In this document: positions 26,921-35,678 of the stretch, in pieces
Position numbering within the stretch: position 1 is the stretch's first letter
Layout: each line of letters begins with the position of its first letter
NCBI GenBank assembly: GCA_016794345.1
Contig: JAEUKE010000070.1
Span: 62,001-126,000, forward strand
Source: Myxococcales bacterium
GTDB taxonomy: Bacteria > Myxococcota_A > Polyangia > Polyangiales > Polyangiaceae
Reading direction: 5' to 3'
DNA length: 64,000 nucleotides
Notes under the pieces: generated by a model
The model's input: the letters and a program-made list of their open reading frames with translations, nothing else
Database searches by the model: none
What the model was told of the DNA's origin: nothing
Made by a program: the position numbers and the translations under genes

Positions 26921-29900
26921 CGGAAGGACCTCACGCGGTCGTTCGCGCCTTTCGGCGAAACGTCGTGGTCGCGGCCAGCGCCGGGACCGGCAAGACCTAC
27001 CTGCTCACGTCGCTCTACGTGCTGTCCACCCTGGGCCTCACCGCGATGGGACAGCGCGACCGCCGCGAAGCCCACCCGCCGGTCTCGCCCGATCAGATCG
27101 TGGCGACGACGTTCTCCCGCGCCGCCGCGCTCGAGATCCGCACCCGCGTCGAGCGCGCGCTGCGCGCCATCGCCGCCGAGGCCCCCGACGCGCCGTTTGC
27201 GCCCGACATCCAGGCGCGGCTCGCCGAGCTCGCCGATCCGCCCAGCCCCGCGGAGATCACGGCGCGCGCGCGGCGCGCCGTCGACGCGTGGAGCGAGTCA
27301 CGGATCGACACGCTCCACGGGCTCGCGGGTGATCTCCTCCGGCGCTTCGCGCTGCCGCTCGGACTGACGCCGGGGCTGCGCGTCGGCGAGCAGGACGAGC
27401 TCGCAGAGCTCGCGCGCGCCGCGGTCGACGACGTGCTCGGGGCCGCGCTCTCCGGCTCGGCCGACGAGGTCGCCGCGGCGCGTGCGCTCGTCGACGCGTG
27501 TGGCGGCATCGGGCGAACGAACGACATCGTCATGCCCTTCTTCGACCGCCTCGACGAGGAAGGGCTGGACGTCGACGACCTGACGACCACCGATCACCTC
27601 GCGGTCGCCCGGAGCCTGCGCGACCGGCTCGCGCGGGTGGCCCGCGCGTGCGCCGCGACGGCGCGCAAGGAGATCGCCGACGCCGCCGCCGCGCTCGTCC
27701 CCGAGCTCGCGTCGCCCGGCCCGGCGATCCCGGCCGCGGCGCAGCCCCTCCTCGATCGGCTCTTCGAGTTCCGCAAGCCGAAGACGCCCAACGACGCCGA
27801 GATCGAGCTCTTCGCGCTGCGGAGCGAAGTCCAGGGCACGACCCACCTCGCGCGCGCGAGAGCCCTCGCCGCCACGCTCGCCGAGTCGCCGGACCTCCAG
27901 GCGCGCGAGCGCGGCGTCCTCGCGCTCCTCGGCCGCATGGCGCGCGCCATGCGGGCGGAGCGCACGAGGCGCGGCGTGCTTGGCTTCGGCGACCTCTTGC
28001 GACTCGCCCGCGCGCGTCTCTGCGACAACCCCGCCGTCTTGCGCGAGGTCCGCGGCGAGATCGACGTCCTGCTCGTCGACGAGTTCCAGGACTCCAGCCG
28101 CTCGCAGCGCGACCTCATCTACCTGCTCCGCGCCGAGCGCACCGAGGCGGGCCGCATTCCGGCCGCGCGCGACATCACACCTCACGGGCTCTTCCTCGTG
28201 GGCGACAGGAAGCAGTCCATCTACGGGTTCCGCGGCGCGGACGTCTCGGTGTTCACCGCGATGTGCGCGGAGCTCGCGGGAGAGTCGGCAGGCAGCGCGC
28301 TCGACATCCCGAGAGGGCTCTGGGGGGACGCGCCGAGCGCGGACTTCGTGGCCCTCCGCGAGAGCCGCCGGTCGGGCCTCGCCATCGTGGACTTCGTGAA
28401 CTCCTTCTCCTCGGCGGACTTCGCGGCGCTCGCGCAGGAAGGGTCCGAGGTCCCGATGACGTACGCCGAGGCCGAGCACCTCGTGCCCACGAGCTCGGCG
28501 CCGCCTTCCCGAGTCGTCCGCGTGGTCGACGACGGCGAGCCCATCGACGACCCGCTGCTCGCGAGCGAGGGCGGTCTCCGCGAGGCCCTCGTCGCCGCCG
28601 CCGCGGCGCGCGCCCTCCTCCGGGAGGACGGCCTCCGCGCGAAGGACGTCGCGATCCTGGCGAGGAGGCGCGCCACGATCCCGCTGGTCGAGCTCGCGCT
28701 CACGCGGCTCGGCCTGCCTTACGTGGTCGCCGGTCGCGCGCTCTACGACACCCTCGAGGTGCGCGATCTCGCGTCGCTCGTCCGGCTCGTGCTCGACCCC
28801 CGCGACCGGCACGCGCTGGTCCAGATCCTCCGCGGCCCGCTGGTCGCCCTCTCGGACAGCGCCCTCGTCGCACTCTGCGACGCTCGCGGCCTCTCTCCCG
28901 CGGTGCTCGAGAGGGGCGGGCCCGACCTCGACCGGACGCGCTTCGCCGAGGAGGCCGGGAGGCTGCGAGACTTCCGGCGGCGCTTCCTCGACTCGCGGCC
29001 TTCACTCGTGCGCCTCGGCCCCGAAGAAGCCCTCACCGGGATGTTCGTCGCCTTCGACCTCGACCGGATCGTCGCGGCCCTTCCCCGGGCCGACGCCAGG
29101 CTCGCCAACCTCGACCGGCTGGTGACGATCGCCCGCGCGCGAGGCGGCTCGCTCCTCGGCTTCTCCCGCTGGCTCGATCGTCAGATTGCCGACGAGACCG
29201 ACGAGGCCGAGGCGGTGGTCTTCTCACCCGACGACGACGCGGTCCGCGTCACGACGATCCACGCGAGCAAAGGCCTCGACTTCGACGCCGCCATCGTCCT
29301 CGACCTGGCGGCCCAGCCGAAGCCGGAGGGCACCGCGCTCGGCATCGTTCGTCAGGGTGGAGGCGCGCCGGCGCTCGTGCTCTCGCACCGCGGTCGCCTC
29401 GGGGCGAGCCTCCAGAACCGCGCGCGCGAGGAGGCGAAGCGCCAGGCCCGCGAGCGAGCGGCCGCGGAGCGCCGGCGCATCACGTACGTCGCGCTCACGC
29501 GCGCCAAGCGCCACCTCGTCCTCGTGGGCACGCCCGGCAAGCCTCCGAACGACTCGGCGCTCTCGGTGCTCGAGTCCCACGCCGAAGGCGCGCTCGCCGG
29601 CAAGGTCGAGACGTGGGAGTCGGGGCACCTGCTCCAGCGCGCCCTCGAGGAGGCCCAGCGGCCCCTCGAGCGGATCGCACCCGCGGTCGACGTCCCGCCG
29701 GTCAGGCTCCGGCTGGCGCGAGAGATCTCCCTCGCCACCACCCCACTCGGCGTGTTCCGCGAGTGCCCGCGGCGGTTCTCGCTCCGGTTCCTCGTCGGCC
29801 TCGACGAGCCGGTCGCGAGCGGCCAGCTCGAGCTCTTCGAGATGGTGCCTAGCGACGAGCGCGAGACGGCGCCCGACGACGAAGGCAACGGCGACCCGCG

Positions 29901-30585
29901 CGCGCTCGGCCGCGCCGCCCATCGCCTGCTCGAGCGTTGGCCTCGCGAACGATTCGGCGAGGACGTACCGAACGAGGAGCTCGCCGCTCGGCTCGTCAGC
30001 GAGGGCCTCGCCGAGGCGGAGGCGCACCGCCTCGCGCCGGATCTCGCGACGTTCCTCCGGAGCGCCTACGCCAAGCGGCTCGCCTCCCCGCACCTCGAGC
30101 TCCACCGCGAGAGCGAGGTCCTCTTGCGCCTCGGCGGCGCCGACGAGGCGGGCCTGGTCCTGCGCGGCACGGTGGACGCGTACGCCCTCGACCCCGTGGA
30201 GGGCGCGATCGACGTATTCGACTACAAGCTCGCGCGCCGGCGCCCCTCGCTCGAGGCCTATGCCTTCCAGCTCCGCGCGTACGCGCTCGCCCTCGCTCGA
30301 CGCCACCCCGGCGCCGCCGTTCGGGCGGGCGTGGTCTTCCTCCTCGGGGGCGAGATCGCCTGGCTCGACGCCGAAGAGCGCCCCCTCTCGCCGGCGGAGC
30401 TCACGCGGATCGAGGCCGATCTCCTTGCCTCCGCGCACGCGTTCGCGAAGGCGCGCGCGACCGGCGACTACCCGGGCGTCGAAGAGGCGCGATGCCGCAA
30501 GCTCTCGTGTGGCTTCCTCACCGCCTGTCACCGCACCGCCGGCGCCCGCCCGAGAGGGCCGGCCGGGCGGCGCGCCTCGCGATGA
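26917..30585 (+). CDS. addA: AddA-like UvrD-family helicase/nuclease
   Basis: A 1222-residue helicase-nuclease starting at the GTG overlapping the addB stop. Helicase motifs in order: Walker A ASAGTGKT at 20-27, TTFSRAAALEIRTRV, Walker B VDEFQDSS, motif III GDRKQSIYGFRGAD, TIHASKGLDFDAAIVLDLA and ALTRAKRHLVLVG. The C-terminal nuclease domain shows LGRAAHRLLERWP, LRGTVDAYALDP and VFDYKLARR. In AddAB this subunit provides the motor and one nuclease, digesting ends until a Chi-like sequence is met, then loading RecA. No recBCD genes are present. Gene naming follows the adjacent partner and domain order. Confidence 0.88.
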   Translation: MTEGPHAVVRAFRRNVVVAASAGTGKTYLLTSLYVLSTLGLTAMGQRDRREAHPPVSPDQIVATTFSRAAALEIRTRVERALRAIAAEAPDAPFAPDIQARLAELADPPSPAEITARARRAVDAWSESRIDTLHGLAGDLLRRFALPLGLTPGLRVGEQDELAELARAAVDDVLGAALSGSADEVAAARALVDACGGIGRTNDIVMPFFDRLDEEGLDVDDLTTTDHLAVARSLRDRLARVARACAATARKEIADAAAALVPELASPGPAIPAAAQPLLDRLFEFRKPKTPNDAEIELFALRSEVQGTTHLARARALAATLAESPDLQARERGVLALLGRMARAMRAERTRRGVLGFGDLLRLARARLCDNPAVLREVRGEIDVLLVDEFQDSSRSQRDLIYLLRAERTEAGRIPAARDITPHGLFLVGDRKQSIYGFRGADVSVFTAMCAELAGESAGSALDIPRGLWGDAPSADFVALRESRRSGLAIVDFVNSFSSADFAALAQEGSEVPMTYAEAEHLVPTSSAPPSRVVRVVDDGEPIDDPLLASEGGLREALVAAAAARALLREDGLRAKDVAILARRRATIPLVELALTRLGLPYVVAGRALYDTLEVRDLASLVRLVLDPRDRHALVQILRGPLVALSDSALVALCDARGLSPAVLERGGPDLDRTRFAEEAGRLRDFRRRFLDSRPSLVRLGPEEALTGMFVAFDLDRIVAALPRADARLANLDRLVTIARARGGSLLGFSRWLDRQIADETDEAEAVVFSPDDDAVRVTTIHASKGLDFDAAIVLDLAAQPKPEGTALGIVRQGGGAPALVLSHRGRLGASLQNRAREEAKRQARERAAAERRRITYVALTRAKRHLVLVGTPGKPPNDSALSVLESHAEGALAGKVETWESGHLLQRALEEAQRPLERIAPAVDVPPVRLRLAREISLATTPLGVFRECPRRFSLRFLVGLDEPVASGQLELFEMVPSDERETAPDDEGNGDPRALGRAAHRLLERWPRERFGEDVPNEELAARLVSEGLAEAEAHRLAPDLATFLRSAYAKRLASPHLELHRESEVLLRLGGADEAGLVLRGTVDAYALDPVEGAIDVFDYKLARRRPSLEAYAFQLRAYALALARRHPGAAVRAGVVFLLGGEIAWLDAEERPLSPAELTRIEADLLASAHAFAKARATGDYPGVEEARCRKLSCGFLTACHRTAGARPRGPAGRRASR

Positions 30586-30653
30586 TCGTGGCACGCGTCC
30601 CCGAGCGCGGGTAGAAGCAGCCTGCCCGCCCCCAATCCCCGCCGCTCTCGCCC

Positions 30654-32267
30654 GTGTCTCCGCGATCGAAGAACCTCAGCCGCCTCGCCTCCTCCTCCAG
30701 GGCGGAGCCGTTCGACGTATTGGTCGTCGGCGGCGGGATCAACGGCGCAGTCTCGGCCGCTTGCCTCGCCGGTCGTGGCCTCAAGGTCGCCCTCGTCGAC
30801 CGCGGCGACTTCGCCGGGTTCACGAGCCAGGAGTCATCGAACCTCGCCTGGGGTGGGATCAAATACATGGAGTCGCTCGAGCTCGGGCTCGTCCGGAAGC
30901 TCTGCGTCTCGCGCAACCACCTCATCCGGAGCTACCCCTCCACCGTCCGCGAGATCCGCTTCCTCGCCGTGCATCCGCGCGGCTTCCGGCACGGTCTCTG
31001 GAAGCTCGTCCTCGGCGCGTTTCTCTATTGGCTGCTGGGGAGCTTCTTCACCAAGCGCCCGCGCCACCACGGTGTCGCGTCGCTCGCCGCCACCGAGCCC
31101 GTCCTCGATCTATCGGCCAGCGACGGCGGCTTCGAGTACTCCGACGCCTACCTCCACGACAACGACGCCCGCTTCGTCTGGGGGTTCATCCGGCGCGCCC
31201 TGGATCAGGGCTGCGCCGGCGCCAACTACGTCGAGGTGACGGGCGCGACGCGTGAGGGCGGCGTCTGGCGCGTCAGCGCCCGCGACGTCGAGACCTCGGA
31301 GGCGCTCACGATCCACGCGCGTGTCCTCGTCAACGCCTGCGGTCCCTTCGTGGACGCGCTCAACGAGAAGCTCGGCACCAAGACGCGCTTTCGGCACGTC
31401 TTCTCGAAGGGCATCCACCTGCTGGTGCCCCGGATCACCCCACACGAGCGCGTGCTCACGTTCTTCGCCGACGATGGGCGCCCGTTCTTCGTCATCCCCA
31501 TGGGCGCGCGCTCCTGCATCGGCACCACGGACACGCCGGTCGATCAGCCGATCACGACCCCCACGGACGACGACCGCCGATTCGTGCTCGACAACGTCAA
31601 CAAGCGGCTCACGCTCGAGCGGCCGCTCGACATGTCCGACGTCGTGGCCGAGCGGTGCGGCGTCAGGCCGCTCGCCGTCGCGGTCGGCAGCGGCGAGAGC
31701 ACCGATTGGATGCAGCTCTCCCGCAAACACGTTGTCGAGGTGGACGCCGAGCGAAAGCAGGTGAGCATCTTCGGCGGCAAGCTGACAGATTGCCTCAACG
31801 TCGGCGAGGAGGTCGCCCAGGCGATCACCGATCTCGGCGTCGCGATTCCTCGACCGACGGCGACCTGGTATGGCGAGCCCGCCCCTGCTCTCCACGACGA
31901 GCTCCTGCAGAAGGCGGCCCAATACGGTCTCGCGGAGGCGAAATCGCCCAAGACCGGCGAGCTTCTCACGACTCGCCTCTGGCGGCGTTATGGCGCCGAG
32001 GCGCTCCGAATGGTGGACGACATCCACGCCGATCCCAGGATGGGCGAGGCGGTCATCGACGGCGCCGACTACCTCCGCTGTGAGCTCGAGCTCGCGGCAG
32101 AGCGAGAGATGATCGTCGAGCTCGACGACTTCCTGCGGCGGCGGTCCAAGATCGCGCTCGTCATGCCACGCGAGGAGCTCGAGCTCGCCGAGGGCCTCAA
32201 GGAGGCTTGCCACATCCTCTTCGGCGACCGCGCGGAGCAGAAGCTCAACCGCTATTTCTCGCGCTGA
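30654..32267 (+). CDS. glpD: Glycerol-3-phosphate dehydrogenase (FAD), GlpD
   Basis: GlpD oxidises glycerol-3-phosphate to dihydroxyacetone phosphate at the inner face of the membrane and reduces quinone. The 537 residues show the FAD-binding VVGGGINGAVSAACLAGRG, SSNLAWGGIKYMES, RVLVNACGPFVDALN, IGTTDTPVDQP and the C-terminal DAO region IFGGKLTDCLNVGEEV. GTG start at 30654, 68 bases after addA; it may be read from the same transcript. Its last 23 bases overlap the end of the convergent molybdopterin oxidoreductase gene. No glpK or glpF is adjacent. Confidence 0.92.
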   Translation: MSPRSKNLSRLASSSRAEPFDVLVVGGGINGAVSAACLAGRGLKVALVDRGDFAGFTSQESSNLAWGGIKYMESLELGLVRKLCVSRNHLIRSYPSTVREIRFLAVHPRGFRHGLWKLVLGAFLYWLLGSFFTKRPRHHGVASLAATEPVLDLSASDGGFEYSDAYLHDNDARFVWGFIRRALDQGCAGANYVEVTGATREGGVWRVSARDVETSEALTIHARVLVNACGPFVDALNEKLGTKTRFRHVFSKGIHLLVPRITPHERVLTFFADDGRPFFVIPMGARSCIGTTDTPVDQPITTPTDDDRRFVLDNVNKRLTLERPLDMSDVVAERCGVRPLAVAVGSGESTDWMQLSRKHVVEVDAERKQVSIFGGKLTDCLNVGEEVAQAITDLGVAIPRPTATWYGEPAPALHDELLQKAAQYGLAEAKSPKTGELLTTRLWRRYGAEALRMVDDIHADPRMGEAVIDGADYLRCELELAAEREMIVELDDFLRRRSKIALVMPREELELAEGLKEACHILFGDRAEQKLNRYFSR

Positions 32268-34455
32268 CCGGCGCCGGGTCCAGCCCCACGCGGCGCACCG
32301 CCTCCACCGTCACGTCGAGCCCGCTGAACGCAGCGTTGCCGCTGAGCTTGTCGAGCGCCATCTCGTCCGTCACGTCGTTCAGGCTCACCCCGGCGTGTGC
32401 GGTCGCGACGCCCATCTTCACGCCGGGCCTGTCGTGCCCCCAGCCGTGCGGGAGGCTCACGACGCCCTCCATCATCTCCTCCGAGACCTCGACCGGGACG
32501 ACGATGGAACCGACACGCGAGCGGAGCGTCACCTCGGCGCCGGTCGCGATCCCGCGCGCGCGTGCGTCCGCGGGGCTCATGAGCAGCGTGCAGCGAACGG
32601 GGCCCTTCACGAGCGCGCGGCTGTTGTGGAGCCAGGAGTTGTTGCTGCGGAGGTGCCGCCGCCCGACGAGGACCAGCTGCCCCCGCTCCTTCCGCCGCGC
32701 GGCGCGCTCGAGCAGCTCCTCGAGCGACGAAGCCTCCGCCACGAAGCGCTGTGGCGCGGCCTGGACGGCGCGCCCTGTTTTCTCGCAGAGCGCGCCGAGC
32801 CGCGGCTCGAGCGGGCCGAGGTCGATTCCGTGGGGGGCGTGCCGCAGCCTCGAGAGCGTGAGGCCGTGCGGGCGCTGCCCGAGGACACCCGCGCCGTGTG
32901 GCCCGAGGCGCAGGAACAGATCGAGGAATCCGTCGGTCCCGAACCGCTTTGTCGCGGCCACGAGCGCCCTGCGGGCGAGCGGCCGGAGCGCCCGCCCGTC
33001 GAGGTGGATGCGCGCCGCGAGGTCCACGAGGATCTCCCAATCGTGCCGGCCCGTCTCGGGGCGAGCAATGGGCGCCTCCACATATTTGGCGCCATTTCGC
33101 ACCGAAAACGCGGCGAGCGCGACATCGTAATGGGGACGCTCGAGCGGCGAGACCGGCGGCAGGATCACGTGGGCGTGCCGGGTGGTCTCGTTGACGTACG
33201 AGTCCACGCAGACCATGAAATCGAGCTTGGCGAGCGCCTGCTCGAGGCGCCGCCCATTGGGTGACGACAGGACGGGGTTGCCCGCGCTGGTCAGGAGCGC
33301 CCGGACCTGACCGGGCCCTTCGGTCTCGATCTCCTCCGACAGCGTCGCCACCGGGACCTCCCCCGCCATCTCCCGCGCGCCGCGCACCCGGCTCGCAAAG
33401 CGGCCCTCCCCGACGAAGCCGAGCATCTTCGTGAGGAGGAGCACGTCGATCGCCGGCGTCGGGAACATGGCGCCCCCGGGCCGATCGAGGTTCCCGGTGA
33501 CGAGGTTCAGCGCGTACACGAGCCACGCCGCGAGCGTGCCTTGCTCTTGATGACAGATGCCGACACGCCCGTAGACCGCCGCGCGATCCGACGACGCGAG
33601 CTCGAACGCGATCCGCCGCACGACCTCGGCCGGCACACCCGTCGCCGCGGCGCATCGCTCCGGCGCAAACCGCGAGGCGAGGAGCTGCAGCTCCGCGAGC
33701 CCCTCGACGGGCAAGGGCGACCGCTTCGGACGATCGAGGTGCCTCTCGAAGACGACGTGCACGATCGAGAGCAAGAGGAGCGGATCCGTCCCGGGCGCGA
33801 CGAAGACGTGCTCGTCGGCCGCCTCGGCCGTCTCCGTCCGCCGCGGGTCGAGCACCACGACCTTCCCGCCGCGCGCGCGGATCTCGGCGAGGCGACGCTT
33901 CATGTCCGGCGCGGTCATCAGGCTGCCGTTGGAGACCAGGGGGTTCGCGCCGACGATGAGCAGGTACCGGGTCCGCTCGAGATCGGGCACGGGCATGAGG
34001 ATGGGGTGACCGAACATCTCGTACGCCGCGACCATGTGGGGGACCTGGTCCGTCGACGAGGCGCTCGAAATGTTCTTCGTGCCGAACGAACGCAGCGCGA
34101 CCTGGCCGAACGTGAGGAGGCCCAGGTTGTGGGCGGTCGGGTTGCCCTGGTAGACGGCGAGCGCGTCCCTGCCGTGCTCACGGCGAACGCGCGCGATGCC
34201 ACGAGCGGCGACGTCGAGCGCCTGCTCCCACGAGACCTCGCGGAACGCCGAGCCCTCGCGGATGACGGGCGCGCGCAGCCGGTCGGGGTCCTCGTGCAGA
34301 TCGCGCATGCCGATCACCTTGGGACAGACGTACCCGCGGCTCATCGGATCGTCGGCGTCTCCGCGGATCGAGACGACGCGCCCGCCCTCGACCTGGACCG
34401 CGATCCCACAAGCGGCCTCACACAGCGTGCACGTGGCGAGCCTCGTCTCCGACAT
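32245..34455 (-). CDS. Molybdopterin-dependent oxidoreductase, FdhA-like
   Basis: The ATG at 34455, preceded by AAGG, begins directly at the 4Fe-4S motif: Cys9, Cys12, Cys16 and Cys44. An in-frame ATG 69 bases upstream would overlap the neighbour. The 736 residues follow the DMSO-reductase family: GNPTAHNLG, LLIVGANPLVSNGS, VVVLDPRRTETA and a C-terminal MopB dinucleotide-binding domain with ARGIATGAEVTLRSRVGSI. The active-site loop reads SASSTDQ, so a serine is the likely metal ligand instead of the Cys or Sec of formate dehydrogenases. No partner Fe-S or membrane subunit is nearby and no Tat signal is seen. The substrate is unknown. Confidence 0.87.
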   Translation of the reverse strand: MSETRLATCTLCEAACGIAVQVEGGRVVSIRGDADDPMSRGYVCPKVIGMRDLHEDPDRLRAPVIREGSAFREVSWEQALDVAARGIARVRREHGRDALAVYQGNPTAHNLGLLTFGQVALRSFGTKNISSASSTDQVPHMVAAYEMFGHPILMPVPDLERTRYLLIVGANPLVSNGSLMTAPDMKRRLAEIRARGGKVVVLDPRRTETAEAADEHVFVAPGTDPLLLLSIVHVVFERHLDRPKRSPLPVEGLAELQLLASRFAPERCAAATGVPAEVVRRIAFELASSDRAAVYGRVGICHQEQGTLAAWLVYALNLVTGNLDRPGGAMFPTPAIDVLLLTKMLGFVGEGRFASRVRGAREMAGEVPVATLSEEIETEGPGQVRALLTSAGNPVLSSPNGRRLEQALAKLDFMVCVDSYVNETTRHAHVILPPVSPLERPHYDVALAAFSVRNGAKYVEAPIARPETGRHDWEILVDLAARIHLDGRALRPLARRALVAATKRFGTDGFLDLFLRLGPHGAGVLGQRPHGLTLSRLRHAPHGIDLGPLEPRLGALCEKTGRAVQAAPQRFVAEASSLEELLERAARRKERGQLVLVGRRHLRSNNSWLHNSRALVKGPVRCTLLMSPADARARGIATGAEVTLRSRVGSIVVPVEVSEEMMEGVVSLPHGWGHDRPGVKMGVATAHAGVSLNDVTDEMALDKLSGNAAFSGLDVTVEAVRRVGLDPAPVSARNSG

Positions 34456-34505
34456 GCCTTCAAAGGACACGATCTGGAGGCAGGTTGAAAGAGAGAACGC
34501 GCTCC

Positions 34506-35591
34506 TCAGCGAGACCTCGGCCACGCGCCGAACAGGTCCAGCTGCGCACCTTTCGCGAGCGGGCGCTCGAAGGTGTGGCGCTCCGGCGGGGGTGGTCCCA
34601 TCGCGAAGGTCTGCAGGCCGAGGCGGCGCGTCGTCGCCTCGAAGAGCGCGAGCGCGGCCTCCGCGTAGTGCCCCTCTCCTTTCTGCCGCGCGCCGAAGCG
34701 GCCGTCGTAGAGCTTGCCGACGCGCGCCTCGCGGACGCGTGCGAGCACCCGCTCCGCGCGAAGCGGCAGGGACTTGCGCAGGCGCTCTTCGAACACCACC
34801 GCGACGGGCCCCGGCAGGCGAAGGAAGACGAACCCCGCCCGCACGGCGCCCGCGTCCCGCGCCGCCTCCAGGATCGTCGGCATGTCCTCGTCACCCAGGC
34901 CGGGGATGAGCGGCGCGATGTTCACGCCGACGCGCAGCCCCGCCTTCGCCAGCCGCTCGATCGTCTTGATGCGCCGCTGCGGCGTGGCGACGAAGGGCTC
35001 CATCGCGCGGGCGCGCTCGGGGTCCCAGAACGGAATGCTGATCGTCAAGCTCAGGTCCGCGACGCGCGCGAGCTCCACCAGGAGGTCCACGTCGCGCTCG
35101 ATGAGCGGAGACTTCGTGATGACCCCACAGGGGTTCTTGTATTCGGCCATGACCTCCAGGCAGCCTCGCGTCAGCCCATAGCTCGCCTCGAGCGGCTGAT
35201 AACAGTCCGTGTCGCCGCTGAAGAGCACGAGCTCCCCGCGCCACGAAGGCCTCTCGAATGCTTCGCGCAAGAGCTCCGGCGCCCGCGGTTTCACCACGAG
35301 CTTCCGCTCGAAATCCGTCCCCGCGCCGAGGCTCAGGTATTCGTGGCGAGGGCGCGCGTAGCAGTAGGAGCACGCATGCCAGCAACCCCGGTAGGGGTTC
35401 ACGCTCCAGCGGAAGCCGAGGTCGGGGCTGTCGTTGTGCGACAAGATCCCCTTCGTCGAGTCCTCGATCACCTCGAGACGCGCAATGGGCGGCTCCTCCA
35501 GGTACTCCACGGCGGTGGAGAGCCAAGGATTGGGCGGGTTCGCCACCGGACGCATTCCGGGCGGGAGGGGCACACCCAACGTATACTGCAC
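34506..35591 (-). CDS. Radical SAM protein (PA0069/Rv2578c type)
   Basis: A 361-residue protein with the radical SAM cluster motif in YRGCWHACSYC (Cys70, Cys74, Cys77) and DYxR-like neighbours SVNPYRG and YARPRHEYL, as in the PA0069/Rv2578c group, which is related to spore photoproduct lyase. These proteins are thought to act on DNA or RNA, but no reaction is established to my knowledge. The C-terminus holds AQLDLFG (residues 349-355), which fits the sliding-clamp binding consensus QL(S/D)LF. GTG start at 35591; ATG at 35555 is possible. It is 50 bases upstream of the molybdopterin gene, same strand. Confidence 0.85.
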   Translation of the reverse strand: MQYTLGVPLPPGMRPVANPPNPWLSTAVEYLEEPPIARLEVIEDSTKGILSHNDSPDLGFRWSVNPYRGCWHACSYCYARPRHEYLSLGAGTDFERKLVVKPRAPELLREAFERPSWRGELVLFSGDTDCYQPLEASYGLTRGCLEVMAEYKNPCGVITKSPLIERDVDLLVELARVADLSLTISIPFWDPERARAMEPFVATPQRRIKTIERLAKAGLRVGVNIAPLIPGLGDEDMPTILEAARDAGAVRAGFVFLRLPGPVAVVFEERLRKSLPLRAERVLARVREARVGKLYDGRFGARQKGEGHYAEAALALFEATTRRLGLQTFAMGPPPPERHTFERPLAKGAQLDLFGAWPRSR

Positions 35592-35678
35592 ATTTGTTCA
35601 GCACACCAGGCACCCTTTTCACCTGCGCCGGCCCAGGTACCGTTGCCCTGTCCCCTTTCTTTTCGCTTCGGAGGTCGT

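Noticed and set aside
30586-30653. Possible tRNA or small RNA between addA and glpD
   Set aside because: Too short for a tRNA and no cloverleaf pairing was seen.
32245-34455. Selenocysteine-containing formate dehydrogenase paired with selA
   Set aside because: The frame has no internal TGA and the active-site loop SASSTDQ has serine at the metal-ligand position.
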